Shown one piece after another: positions 9,272 to 21,050 of a DNA stretch of 64,000 nucleotides. The stretch spans positions 64,001-128,000 of the forward strand of contig NC_087073.1 of assembly GCF_026151205.1 (NCBI RefSeq), in the 5' to 3' direction. The position numbers and the translations under genes were made by a program. Source of the DNA: Bolinopsis microptera. Its lineage: Eukaryota; Ctenophora; Tentaculata; Lobata; Bolinopsidae. Positions within the stretch are counted from its first letter, which is position 1. Each line of letters begins with the position of its first letter. A model generated the notes under the pieces. The model was not told the DNA's origin, searched no databases, and saw nothing but the letters and a program-made list of their open reading frames with translations.

Positions 9272-10140
9272 ATCCAGAGTTTGTGACTCTGTATCACTAA
9301 GTTCTACAGTACACTGTTCAGTTTCTTTTTCACCCTTTTTCGATTTTACCATTTTTGTCGGAACAACATAGTTTTAAATGTCGATACAATCCTTCAGCCG
9401 TTTTAACAGAGCATGCATTGAGATGGATCGATTAAAAATGTAATGTCCAAGAGGAGCTTTAACCCTTTAAATGCAATAGGACTTTGGTACGGTTTTGTGC
9501 AGTAGGAACAGTGATGGCATAATATATTAATTATAAACAATGTTAGCTTAATAATAAGTAAAACAAATATATAATATTCATGTCATATTTGCTCTACTGA
9601 AATTTTGGTCTGCTTTAAAATTAGTCTCATGAAATTTGGTTTGCAACAACTTTAGTCAAAAGTCTGACTAAATTTTTATTTATGGTAGACTAAATTTGTC
9701 GTTCTTAAGGTATTGCATAACATAGTGGTAACCAACAAGTATACAAAGTAGACCCTGATCTCCACATCTTGCTATACTGGCCTCCTCGCTTTCAAATAGC
9801 ACCAAGGGGAGTACAGAATGTAGCCTCTGCAACTAGTACACAGGGTAACACATTGATTGACCGTAACAAAAGAGAGCTCGTTTTCTTATCAGAAAAAGCA
9901 TTACCAATGAGATCAGTATCACTGCTACTGACCTGATGGAAACAAGTCCTCAGACTAATGCGACCTTTACTGACATTAGGTACAGTATCTAATCAGTCAC
10001 GTTTTTGGTCAGTTTAGCCGGGGCTCATGTCTTTCCTCGAGGGAGCATTAGTGTCTACAGAAAAACTGACAAATCCTAGCGAAGTCCAATCCGAACCACA
10101 TCTTCCAGCAGAGGTGGTGCTGGGTCAGCTGATTACTGAA
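9272..10140. other. Spacer, no gene seen
   Basis: AT-rich sequence after the Copia insertion. I see no coding sequence, RNA gene or clear repeat in it. The 5' end of the downstream I-group LINE may lie here, but I cannot place it. Confidence 0.5.
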
Positions 10141-10164
10141 CGGATTGGCCTGGAGAGTGGCACA

Positions 10165-10900
10165 GTCCTGTTACTCTCAAGTTAACCACAGAGGGGGTCA
10201 GGCGCTGTTCGCTCAAGGCTGGTTCTTGGAGCCAACACCCTCAGCCCCACAGAAGTGGGAGCACTGTCGGCGGTGGCTCACCCAGATAACGGACAGTGTC
10301 TCTCCTTCCTTCTTCTTGGACTTGCATTTGTTGCTGGCGAGTCAGCCAGTAGTAATGCAGCATCTCACTCACTCAATCACCTCAGCAGTTCGGTCACTTT
10401 TTTTCATTTGCATTACTTTCGCTCATTCTCCTGTCATAGTGCATTCCCTGCTACCATATTGCCTGTCCTGTCATCCTTAAGCTAACCATCGAGGTAGGGG
10501 GTCGGATGCTATCCGTCTCACCTGGTTCTTGACCTGTCGCCCTCAGACCTACAGAGGTGGGGTGCACTGTCGGTGGCCTGTCACCCAGGTTGTCGGTGGT
10601 ATCTCTCCCTCTGCCTCCCCTTTGGACATGCATTGTTGCCGGTGAGTCAGCTGGCAGCAGTGTACCTTTCTATTACTGTTTACTAATCCCCTCTTAGCTG
10701 TCAGGCTAAACCAAAATTATAAACTAACAGAAGCAGGATAGAAGCATCAGTAACCCCTCAACTCAACAATGACCAATATCAACCGCTCTAGTACAAACAA
10801 CTCTGATAAAGTACGACACTGCTGCTTCTCTGGGAAGTCAGCACCAACAGAAATGGGGACACTATCTGTAACGAGTGCTGGAATTCTCAGCCGTTTTACT
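10165..10900 (+). repeat. Two to three diverged tandem copies, about 305-bp period
   Basis: The block starting AGTTAACCACAGAGGGGGTC (10,180) and the block starting AGCTAACCATCGAGGTAGGG (10,480) share GGTTCTTG…CCACAGAAGTGGGA/CCTACAGAGGTGGGG, CACTGTCGG, GTGTCTCTCC/GTATCTCTCC and GTTGCTGGCGAGTCAGCC/GTTGCCGGTGAGTCAGCT. A weaker third copy begins near 10,810. Position and composition suggest part of a retroelement 5' region. Sequence from 10,900 to 12,270 shows no gene. Confidence 0.6.
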
Positions 10901-12269
10901 CTACAGGCTAAGTTTCTTGTTATAATTCCATTGCTCTATCCTTTCCTTTGTTTTCTGTCTCACTCTACTGCATATTGTAGATCGTCAGCTTTCTTAGACC
11001 CAGGGTCTCAGTTACAGACTGTCTGTTGACTAGACACTCTTTTTGCATCATCTTTCGGTTTTTAGAACACATCTTGTTTCTCGATCGTTACTTGCCTCCG
11101 TATTGGCTAATATACTATTATTATTAACTAACATTCGTTCCACCCCCTTGTGTGTATACTAACACCCCTAGATTCCCAGGAACAGGCATAAATATCTACG
11201 GAAATCAAAGCCAAACAGACAGACAGCTACTCAGCCACAATGCAGGACAACAGATACTGCTCTGAACCAAGGATAAGTCTGATTGATTCAGCACAGCTCA
11301 TGTCTCCCTAGACATTCGCATAGATTACTAGAATAAATCCGGCCAGACATATCAGACCTAACATGATCTATTTTCCTAAATAGCCCATGTTTTTATATAG
11401 TTTTAGCGTGTAAATTTGCCTCACTTTACTTACTTGCTTATAAATTTTACCTCGAACCATACTTTCACAGAATTAAAATATTACCACACGACAGGGCGAC
11501 AGTTTTCCAAAGCGTTACTAACACCCCCGACTGCCCAGCACCTTCCTAACTCCAGCTAATCAACAAGGACACAAGCTACAAGGAGCCTAGGAGACAAACA
11601 CAAGTCATCTACAGCACAACTCTTACTCCCTATCTCCTAGGAACAATTCAATCCTGCACCTGCTCAACTAACAGGACCAGACATCTAAAAGAAAGCAACC
11701 TCTAAATAAAACCAGGCTAGGATTTAAACTAAAAACTTCTTTAAAAATTATCTTATTCCCTCAATTTCCTACTCCTTTATCGCATCAGTGCGTCCAATTC
11801 AAATCACACCCACAACCAACGAGAATGGCCCCTGGTCAGAATACACAGCCCAATCATCTAAATATGAAACTTGAATCCAAGAACTTCTCCTTCCGCCGAT
11901 CTAAGGCAATCGCTGATCTTACGTAACGCGCCATTACTTTTCACCATTTCTCCATATTGAACACATTCGCTTCAGCACCTCGTTAGATAATTAAGCGCGC
12001 GCGCGCTTTTTTCTGATAGCGCACCTCTTTGTTCTACCTGCGTTACGTCACCTACCTTGTTACGAGATCACAACGGGACCTATACTCAGCAGATAATTCA
12101 TACTTCCTCAGACTTAAACGGAACTGAGATAAAGCTGAAATGAGGACGGAATACAACTTCCAAATACGTGCAGAGCCCGAACCGATCACTAAACAGCTGA
12201 AACGGAAAACTTGCCACTCCATCACATCAACCGGAGTCGTGGACTATCAAACAATCCTGCTAGCGAACA

Positions 12270-13847
12270 AAGTTCTTATCTCAATCACACAATTCTATCT
12301 TTTTAATAATCACACTGTGTATCATTCCTGTCTCTGTACACAAATTATTCCGTCATATTTCTAAAATTTTATTCAGCACCCCAGTTGATTCTCAAACAAA
12401 TAATGTGCTAATCACCACTTTTAACCCTTACTTCATCCCGTCCCTTTAATATTACCTACTCAGTTTAGGATGACAAAATGGATCACATCCTCCTCAAACC
12501 CTATCCGGAACACCTCTTCACACTACCCCGACCAGAGTACAGTCTTCTATAACCCCATCCAGCACAGTCTCCCCATCCCCATCTAGTACGACAACTCCCC
12601 AGACAGCTGATTCACCTGGTGAGATATTTCACTAGCTATCATTCCTTCATTGTATCACACTTTTAATCCACCGTTATACAGTTCTCCTGTTTTGCCGTGT
12701 TTTTCCTTACCCCATTTCACCGACCAAGTTCTCACCATATATCTCTCCTAGGTGAAGACATCCCTCCATCACCTACATTTAAAGTTTCTATCTGCCTCCA
12801 GAACTTGGGAGTACTCACACAAGTACACATAAATAGAATTCGCCTTCAACTAATCACGGGCGCCCTCGATAACGGTGAATCAACAACCAATATCGACGTC
12901 ACAGCCAACATCACGGCTATCTTGGGAAACAAGATCAGCGAACAGTGTTATTATCTCAATCACACAATTCTATTGGTTTCCATTCTATCTCTTTAAAATA
13001 TCGCACTGTGTATCATTCTGTCTCTGTATGTCAATTATTCCGTCATATTACTAAATATTATTCAGTACCCCAATTGATTCTCATACACAAAATGTGCTTA
13101 TCACCACAACAACCCTTATTTCATCCCGTCCCTTTAATATTACCTACTCAGTTTAGAATGACAAAATGGATCACATCCTCCTCAAACCCTATCCGGAACA
13201 CCTCTTCACACTACCCCGACCGGAGTACAGTCTTCTATAACCCCATCCAGCACACAGTCTCCCCAATCCCCATCTAGTACGATAACTCCCCAGACAGCTG
13301 ATTCACCTGGTGAGATATTTCACTAGCTATCATTCCTTCGTTGTATCACACTTTTAATCCACCGTTATACCGTTCTCCTGTCTTGCCGTGTTTTTCCTTA
13401 CCCCATTTCACCGACCAAGTTCTCACCATATATCTCTCCTAGGTGAAGACATCCCTCCATCACCTACATTTAAAGTTTCTATCTGCCTCCAGAACTTGGG
13501 AGTACTCACACAAGTACACATAAATAGAATTCGCCTTCAACTAATCACGGGCGCCCTCGATAACGGTGAATCAACAACCAATATCGACGTCACAGCCAAC
13601 ATCACGGATATCTTGGGAAACAAGATCAGCGAACAGTGTTATTATCTCAATCACACAATTCTTTTGGTTTCCAGTCTATCTCTTTAAAATATCGCACTGT
13701 GTATCATTCCTGTCTCTGTATGTCAATTATTCCGTCATTTCTAAATATTATTCAGTACCCCAATTGATTCTCATACACATAATGTGCTTATCACCACAAC
13801 AACCCTTACTTCATCCCGTCCCTTTAATATTACCTACTCAGTTTAGC
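12270..13847 (+). repeat. About 2.3 tandem 691-bp monomers containing pieces of ORF1
   Basis: Identical landmarks recur 691 bp apart: the frame starting FLTPFHRPSSHH at 12,697 and 13,388, and CAGACAGCTGATTCACCTG near 12,600 and 13,292. Each unit carries the end of ORF1 exon 2, its donor CCTG|GTGAGA, the intron, the acceptor CTCCTAG and the first 60 or so codons of exon 3, then breaks off after GGAAACAAGATCAGC into TATTATCTCAATCACACAATTC. They resemble promoter monomers of other LINEs in position, but they are built of ORF1 sequence. Confidence 0.8.
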
Positions 13848-15398
13848 ATGACTGGTAGTAAATCTGGACGAAAAAGGGACCGTAAAGGCGAAACTGACTC
13901 CAATCAACAAAAAAAATTAACAATCACGGACTACCGTCAAAGAAAAAATGAAGAAGGAGAGAAAATCGATTCTATAGAAACCCCTCCCACGACCCCGCTC
14001 GGAACGAAGCCTCCACAAACAAACCCTTTCGATTCACAGCCCCCACGTAGTACCCCTCCCGGAACACAGCTACCACAAACGAGCCCGCGTGGATCTAAAG
14101 GTACGATAACATGTGCCACTAAACACACATGTATCCATCATGCCATTGTTCTCAGCGTAACAGTAAACCCTAGTACAGATCTCCGACTATGCCAACCAAC
14201 AGAGGGCGACGTATTTATAGAAATAACTTATCATGCCACAACCACTTAAACCCATCCTAATTATCCCGCAGAAAGTACTGAGCGATCTATTACACCGCCC
14301 CCCGACCAAAATGGACCACATCCTCCTCAAACCCTAACCGGAACACCTCTTCACACTACCCCGACCGGAGTACAGTCTACTTTAACCCCATCCTGCACAC
14401 AGTCTCCTCAATCCCCATCTAGTACGATAACTCCCCAGACAGCTGATTCACCTGGTGAGATATTTCACTAGCTATCATTACTCCGTCGTATCACACTTTT
14501 CTGACAGTGTTTCTTATCTCTAACACTTTACTAGCGCCTCGCACATGTTACTAATAGCCCACTTAAGCAGTTTTTCCGTTCCTCACTCTATTTCGGCTGT
14601 AATTTATTATTATGCGTGCAGCTAACCCTCTCGTTATCGCGAACCATCCCTTGTTTCCTCAGTCTCTTTTAGTCCACCGATATACCTTACTCTTGTATTG
14701 CCGTGTTTTTCCTTACCCCAATTCACCGACCAAGTTCTCACCATATATCTCTCCTAGGTGAAGACATTCCTCCATCACCTACTTTCAAAGTCTCCATCTG
14801 CCTCCAGAACTTAGGAGTTCTATCACAAGAGCACATTAATAGAATTCGCCTACAGCTTATCACGGGCGTCCTCGATAACAGTGAAACATCAACCAATATC
14901 GACGTCACAGCCAACATCACGGATATCTCGGGGAACAAGATCATCATAAAAACTAAAAACTGGGAAACAATTCAACTGGTGAAAACTATAATGGACAAGA
15001 ACGAGATATACAGAGTAATAGACGAGACCGATGTACCCGGGCTAAGAGTAAAAACCCTGCTCCCGAAATGGTTTGAACCTCTTCTCAACGCAAACCAATT
15101 CATTAGAGTAGTAATTCTCCACCACCCCACTCTGAATCCCGCATCTTTCTCACAGTACCAGCCACCCAAGACTCTCCCCGGCGGGGCAATCCTGTACTAC
15201 ACTTCCTTAGACTACACGGCACAATCTTATTTTGCCAAGAACAAATGGAAGATTACACTCCTTGGCACCACCTTATCAATCTGTGACCCGGACGCTGCCG
15301 GCAAAAAGTCTCCCGGCTTACAAGAGGACCCAAGCCCTAACACTACTCTGGAGTCTCTGAATCTCCTCGAGACTACGGTCTCCTCGAGCCCTCCTTAA
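13848..15398 (+). CDS. LINE ORF1, readable as three spliced exons
   Basis: Exon 1 is 13,848-14,100 (ATG after CAGTTTAGC), exon 2 is 14,272-14,454 and exon 3 is 14,758-15,398. Proposed introns are 14,101-14,271 (AAAG|GTACGA … CCCGCAG) and 14,455-14,757 (CCTG|GTGAGA … CTCCTAG). With both removed, phases agree and the product is about 358 residues: a basic N-terminus (KSGRKRDRKGETDSNQQKK), a low-complexity region of repeated PPQT/TP motifs that runs continuously across the first junction, then a globular C-terminal region from SPTFKVSICLQNLG to SICDPDAAGKK. Unspliced, each exon runs into stops. I do not recognise the globular domain; no CCHC knuckles are visible. It probably binds element RNA, as ORF1 proteins do. 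Confidence 0.6.
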
Positions 15399-16375
15399 CA
15401 TTGAAATTTACATTCAATGAAACGAAAAGTTTTCAATGAAACGAAAAGTTTTATTTTACATTCCTTTAATCATAAATAGAATAAGAGTTTAAACCACTAA
15501 TTAGTTAGCTAGACGTAAACTTGAGGAAATATTCTTTATTTAAAAAACTTTATTTGGTTGTTAGCATTTTTATTATGGTAAGTGGTTGAATTTAGGGGAA
15601 TTTAGTGAGACAGGGTCAGTTTCTCTATTGTCTTAGAAAAATTTCTACTTTACAGTAGGCAATGCTGAGTGGCAGGAATGAAGGACCAAAACGCTTGGGG
15701 CTAACAATGGCCCATTTACAAACCACTTCAGACATGGCAATGATGATATTTATGCTTAATTCGTCTGAAACTGACCCTACTACACTTCTAATATTCTATA
15801 AAAATCTCTTCTAAAATAGGTTTAAAGATGCATAGCGCAAAACACACAAACAAAAATGTTTATAATTCATATATAAATAAATTAAATAAATTTCTATAGA
15901 ACTTTCAAATTTCTATAAAACTGATAAACCTATAATCTATATATAATATATATATCTATTCATTTTGCACCCAGAGAAAGATGTGATCACAGAGGTAGTG
16001 TCGATATTATGTTCATGAGTATGGGGCTGCTGCAAGTTATATTTTGCTAAGATATTACAGCTTTTGTAAGCTTAAGTAATCTAGGCAAGGTCAATTTTAA
16101 AGTTTTTGAATTTTGTTAATTCTTCTCTACAAGTTATATTTGTAAATCGTAATTGTATTTGTAAACAACACACTGCGTTTAATTCCTATTGTGTACCTAC
16201 TTAGAAATACCAATTATCATATAAAAATAAAATGCAGCAGCACTAATTATCCTTAAATTGAAATTTACTTATTCAGAATCTTTGCAAGACCCTCTAAACC
16301 TTTAAACGCGATCGTTAAACCTCTAACTTCGTTCACCTGTCAGGAAGTACAAAAGATGTCTACATAGTTTAGATT
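15399..16375. other. ORF1-ORF2 spacer of the I-group LINE
   Basis: 977 bp of AT-rich sequence without a supportable gene, unusually long for an inter-ORF gap. A tandem pair of TTTTCAATGAAACGAAAAG-like units lies at 15,410-15,450. A pyrimidine-poor TACATAGTTTAG directly precedes the ORF2 ATG. Confidence 0.6.
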
Positions 16376-19300
16376 ATGCCCACACAGTCTAAACTCCCTC
16401 GCACTAATCACTCGTCAAACTCCACCAAAACCAGAATAACCAAGAACAACCAGACTAACGAACTCTCGTACATCCCGTGCTCACAAATTAATCTTCATCG
16501 CTCGGAAAATCCCACAGCTCAGTTTTATTATAACGTTGAACTGAATGACGACATGCCATTCATTGCCTTCGTTCAAGAGCCATACTGCGTACGCGGAAAA
16601 CCAAAACACCTACCTGGGAACGGAGTAACTTTCTATCACACATCGCCGGACTTAGCTAACCCTCGAGCCACCCTGACTATCTCTAACAACCTTGCGGATA
16701 AATTCTTCTTTCAAATGCAATTCTCCGACCGCGACTCAGCCACTTGCTCTATAGAACTACCAAGTTCCAAACTATACGTATCCAGCATCTACATGGATGG
16801 CAATACAAACGAACCACCAGATACATTCCTCAAACTATCGGAGCACTGCCTCCGCTACAAACATGGTCTCATTATAGGCACTGACAGCAACGCGCATCAT
16901 ACCACCTGGGGCAACCTCACATCGGACGTGCGAGGAAACAAACTCCTAACATGCTTAGCTCAGGCTGGGCTATTATGGGTAAACAACGGTAAACACACAT
17001 GGAGACGTAACGCTCATCTAACAGCGATAGACCTCACCTTAAGAAATGAATTCGCCCCTAAAATAGAAGGATGGGACACCAATCCTGAGTTTTCACTCTC
17101 TGATCATGTACTAATTGAATTCGTTATCACATTGAAAAACGAGAAAATTAAAACCAGACCAATCCGTACCTACAACAAGAAAAAGTGCGATTGGACTGCT
17201 TATAAAGCTGCGGTCGAAGAAAAATGCAAATCGTGGAATTACAAGTTCCACAACAAAAACCGTCGCAGTAATTATAAATTGAAAATGCACGATCTCAATT
17301 CAAAAGTTTACCAACTAAACGACACCTTATACGACTGCTTTATAAAATCATGTCCACCAACTTTCATCAGGAATAAAAAAAGGCTCACATGGTGGTCCAA
17401 AAGTTTAACGGAATCAGAAACAAAACTCATCATATTGCGTAACGACCATGAAAATGACCCACACAACAGCGAGCTCCAAACACAATATAGCGAAGCGCAC
17501 AAAGCGCTAAACGCTCTCATCTCAAAGGAATCAAATGAAAATTGGAGAACATTCTGCACAGGTCTTCAAAAACAAAAGGATGTATCAAAAATCTGTAAAT
17601 CTCTACTAGGCAACAAAAATTCCAACCTCAGCGCACTGCGCAAGCCAGATGGAACCTACACCCAAAATCCACGTGAAACCCTGAATCTTCTCTCCACGAC
17701 GCTATTCACCAGTAAAGCTCCAAATCAGGAAGAACTCCTCCCATGTAAAGCAAACGCGTCTCCAGAGGACATTAACTCAATCATCTCGATAGCCAGATTA
17801 GACGAAGCAATAGCGATACTAAAAAAGAATAAAGCTTCTGGTCATGACAACATATCGAACGAAATGCTCATAGAAGCGTATGACATCATCAAGGTTCCAC
17901 TATTGAATATAATGAGGCTCTCGCTTATCCACGCACAAGTTCCGACAGCATGGCAAACCTCCAATGCAGCAATCCTATCTAAGCCAGGTAAAGATGATTA
18001 CTACACAGCTAAATCCTTCCGTATAATCACACTTTCATCCTGTACATTGAAACTAATGGAACGACTAATTCTCTGGCACCTACAACGAGACCTCAAAATG
18101 GAAATAGCACTATCACCAAAACAATATGGATTCAGAAAAGGCAGTAGTACCGAATCAGCCATCCTCAAACTGGTATCAAAAATTGAATCTGCACTGAAAA
18201 TCGGTAACTTTTCACTCGGTATCTTCTTGGACATTGCTGGGGCATTTGATAATATCCCGTTTATAGCTATTAAACGCGCCCTAGAGAAATCCAAAGCTAA
18301 GGGGAACGTAAGTAACTGGATACTTCACTTGATCACTTCCAGAAAACTCAAGCTCAATCTCAAAGGTATAGCAATAGTAATATGGATTCTAGCAGGTTGT
18401 CCTCAGGGAGGAGTCCTCTCACCCTTCCTGTGGAACATAGTTCTGGACTCCCTTCTCATTCTCTTAGATACCATCAACGAATTACTAGCTTTTGCTGATG
18501 ATTTAGCTATCATCCTCATGGGTATCGACCTATCAACCCTTAGAGACCTTGGACAAGCATATCTTCGCAAAATCAATAAATGGTGCGAAGAAAACGGACT
18601 CAAGTTGAACGCTATCAAAACGCAAATAATAATTTTCAGTCGCAAAAATAATATAAACATACCACGCCCAATCAAATTACACGGCATCGAAGTTGAATTT
18701 CACAATACAGTTAAATACTTAGGCATCCACCTAGACAGCAGACTAAATTGGCACAAACATATCAACATCACAGCAAAGAAATGTACCAACATTCTCTTCG
18801 CCGCCCGAAAAACGATTGGTGACAACTGGGGTATCAGTCCCGACAAAATCATATGGGTCTACAATGCAATCATTAAACCAATCATGACCTATGCATGCGT
18901 AGCATGGGCACCTAGACTACTAGACAAGAAATCCGTACTCAAACCACTCGAGAAACCAGGAAACTTATCCCTCCTACTAGCATCAGGAGCACTACGATCA
19001 TCCTCACAAGAAGTTCTACATCAGCTCTCTTCAACTTACTTCCAGCATCACTTGAATTAGAGAAAACGGCTCTCCTCCAATCCCTAAGACTAAAAAGCCT
19101 CGAGCACTGGCCGACTCTCACAATAGATCACAGCATAAGAAAATCATTTCAACCGTGCACTGTTATCATCGACAAAATCTTAAGCAACGTCTTTACCACC
19201 TATAACACAGCAGACAACGACTTGCTAAAACCAACCGACATAAGCGACAAATCTTATCATCTCACAATCGGCGACAGAAATATGACCCCGATGAATCCGG

Positions 19301-20202
19301 GAAAATTCTTAATCACTGCATATACTGATGGATCCAAACATTCCAGCACGGACAACTCGACAGGATACGGATTAGTAATACTCATAAACGAGGAAGACTT
19401 CATTACAGAGAACTACAACCTCTCTTCACACCACACGGTATTCCAATGCGAGGCACACGCCTTATACAGAGCAAGCATCCTGCTACATGATATCATTTCA
19501 TCACCAACATATAAAGAACACAGAGTGATAATATACACGGACTCACAAGCACTTATCAAATCACTAACCAAATCTTACACAAACAGCAAGATGATACACA
19601 AACTACATAATAGTCTCAACAAAGCATCAAGTAAACATCTTATCTACATCGATTGGATCCCTGGACACGAAGGTCACCATGGCAACGAACATGCGGACAA
19701 GCTTGCTAACATCCGATCCACCGCAATCAATCCAGAACTAGAGAGTGACATTCCACGGAAGCCTAACACAGAGTTCAAAAATAAGATCATCAATCACATC
19801 CAACTAAAATTCAACAAAAGATGGGAGAAATGCAATATCAGCGAAAATACTAAAGAATTTGTAACTGGGATACTACATCACAAATTGCATGGACAATATC
19901 TTTTTAAATTAGGAGCAGAATTACTCAGACCACTTACAAGACTGATAACTGGTCACAATGGACTAAACCACTTCCAAAATAAAATAAACTTCACCACAGC
20001 ACCCTCCTGCAGCTATTGCGAATCAGAAACACATGAAACCGCATTACATCTCATTTGCGAATGTGTACGATTCACACATATTAGAATGAACAAATTTGGT
20101 GAGGATCCAACAACTATTGATCAAGTCATACGAACCATAGCACAAACAAAAGCACTTAAGTTAACAAATCTACTAGACTTCGTCGACTACTCAGATCTCT
20201 GA
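16376..20202 (+). pseudogene. LINE ORF2: endonuclease, reverse transcriptase, RNase H; one frameshift
   Basis: The first frame (16,376-19,060, 894 residues) has an APE-like endonuclease: FVQEPY near residue 65, GTDSNAHHTTWG near 168, SDHVLIEF near 242. The reverse transcriptase follows: GFRKGSSTESAILKL, IFLDIAGAFDNI, GCPQGGVLSPFLWN, FADD near 706. The frame is lost near 19,010-19,020 by a net one-base loss; the same protein continues in the next frame as NLLPASLELEKTALL (19,038 on). The RNase H domain lies at about 19,310-19,720: YTDGSK (Asp), QCEAHALY (Glu), IYTDSQAL (Asp), WIPGHEGHHGNEHAD (His, Asp). The C-terminus has a Cys/His cluster, CSYCESETHETALHLICEC. All catalytic residues persist, so the copy died recently. 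Confidence 0.88.
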
Positions 20203-21050
20203 ACCATAGTAACCACACACCATTACCAGGAACGAGAGCGAGGGACGACAAGGGGCTATTGCGATGCAATCTGGACAAGAGTCCAGGCTGGCTCCCTTAG
20301 TTCCAACCTCTCGGTACTGGAAACGATACATTTTCTAAACCTGATAACTCATCTCTCCAAGATACAGTCATACAATAAAAGTACAATCTCATCGAACTCA
20401 CATCTCTTGAGTTAAGCGCAAAGCTTCACTATGGGACCTTCGCGATACGAACCAGACACATAGTCTGGACTGGTACCTCAGACGCTAACGTGAAACTTAC
20501 AGAGTATATAGGATATAACAACTTACTCGGGCGTAAGGAGTCGATACGGAGCTATTGCGATGCAATCCAGGCAAGTGTCTGGACTGGCTCCTATAACTCC
20601 AAACGCTCGGGCGAGCGGCATGGCAACTCTGATTCTCTACAAATAATTATCTTACCAAACATACAGTACGCAAAACGAACGCAGATTTCAATTCTTATAT
20701 AGCGAAATAGCCGAAGTGCGCGGAGGCCGGGGAGAGGGGCTAGCTCCGGCGCGCGCGCCGGGATAGCACCCCAACACGGTAACGCGCAGCAGAGTAGTGG
20801 GGTCGGCCACACTACCGAATACACGAAAAGCCAACCCGGGGTTTATTACCCGCACGGCTATATTATCATGCGCAGTTGAAACCTGGGGGCTCGCCGACCA
20901 GGTTCACCGGGTGGAAACTGAAGGCATATATGACTCCCATATCTGAAAGCAGGTTGGGGGCACTACGGAAAGCTTAGAAGCTCCCGTCACCTACTAACTA
21001 CTACTAACTAACTAATCAGCTAACCTCACAAATAAATAAAAAAAAGTGTA
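20203..21050 (+). other. 3' UTR of the I-group LINE with duplicated stem-loop-like motif
   Basis: A roughly 45-bp motif containing GCTATTGCGATGCAATC then a TCCAGGC/GTCTGGACTGGCTCC half occurs at 20,250-20,303 and again at 20,548-20,592. It holds self-complementary words (ATTGCGATGCAAT; CCAG…CTGG) and may be a recognition hairpin for the RT. The rest is GC-richer than its surroundings and ends with ACTAACTAACTAA and an A-rich run. Confidence 0.6.

Larger units (their letters stand above)
12270..21050 (+). mobile_element. I/R1-group LINE with RNase H and intron-containing ORF1
   Basis: In order: 691-bp monomers (12,270-13,847), spliced ORF1 (13,848-15,398), a 977-bp spacer, ORF2 with endonuclease, reverse transcriptase and RNase H (16,376-20,202, one frameshift), and a GC-richer 3' UTR ending in CTAA-like repeats and an A-rich stretch (about 21,000-21,050). 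APE endonuclease plus RT plus RNase H is the domain order of the I, R1, LOA and Tad groups. The true 5' boundary may lie further upstream and I found no target duplication. The ORF2 frameshift suggests this copy is dead. Confidence 0.75.

Noticed and set aside
10145-11029. Several short forward open frames near 10-11 kb
   Set aside because: They follow the diverged 305-bp repeats and differ between copies, with no shared protein.
18950-19060. Programmed frameshift in ORF2 of the I-group LINE
   Set aside because: No slippery heptamer at the junction and the shift lies between RT and RNase H, where these elements are normally continuous; simple one-base loss is more likely.
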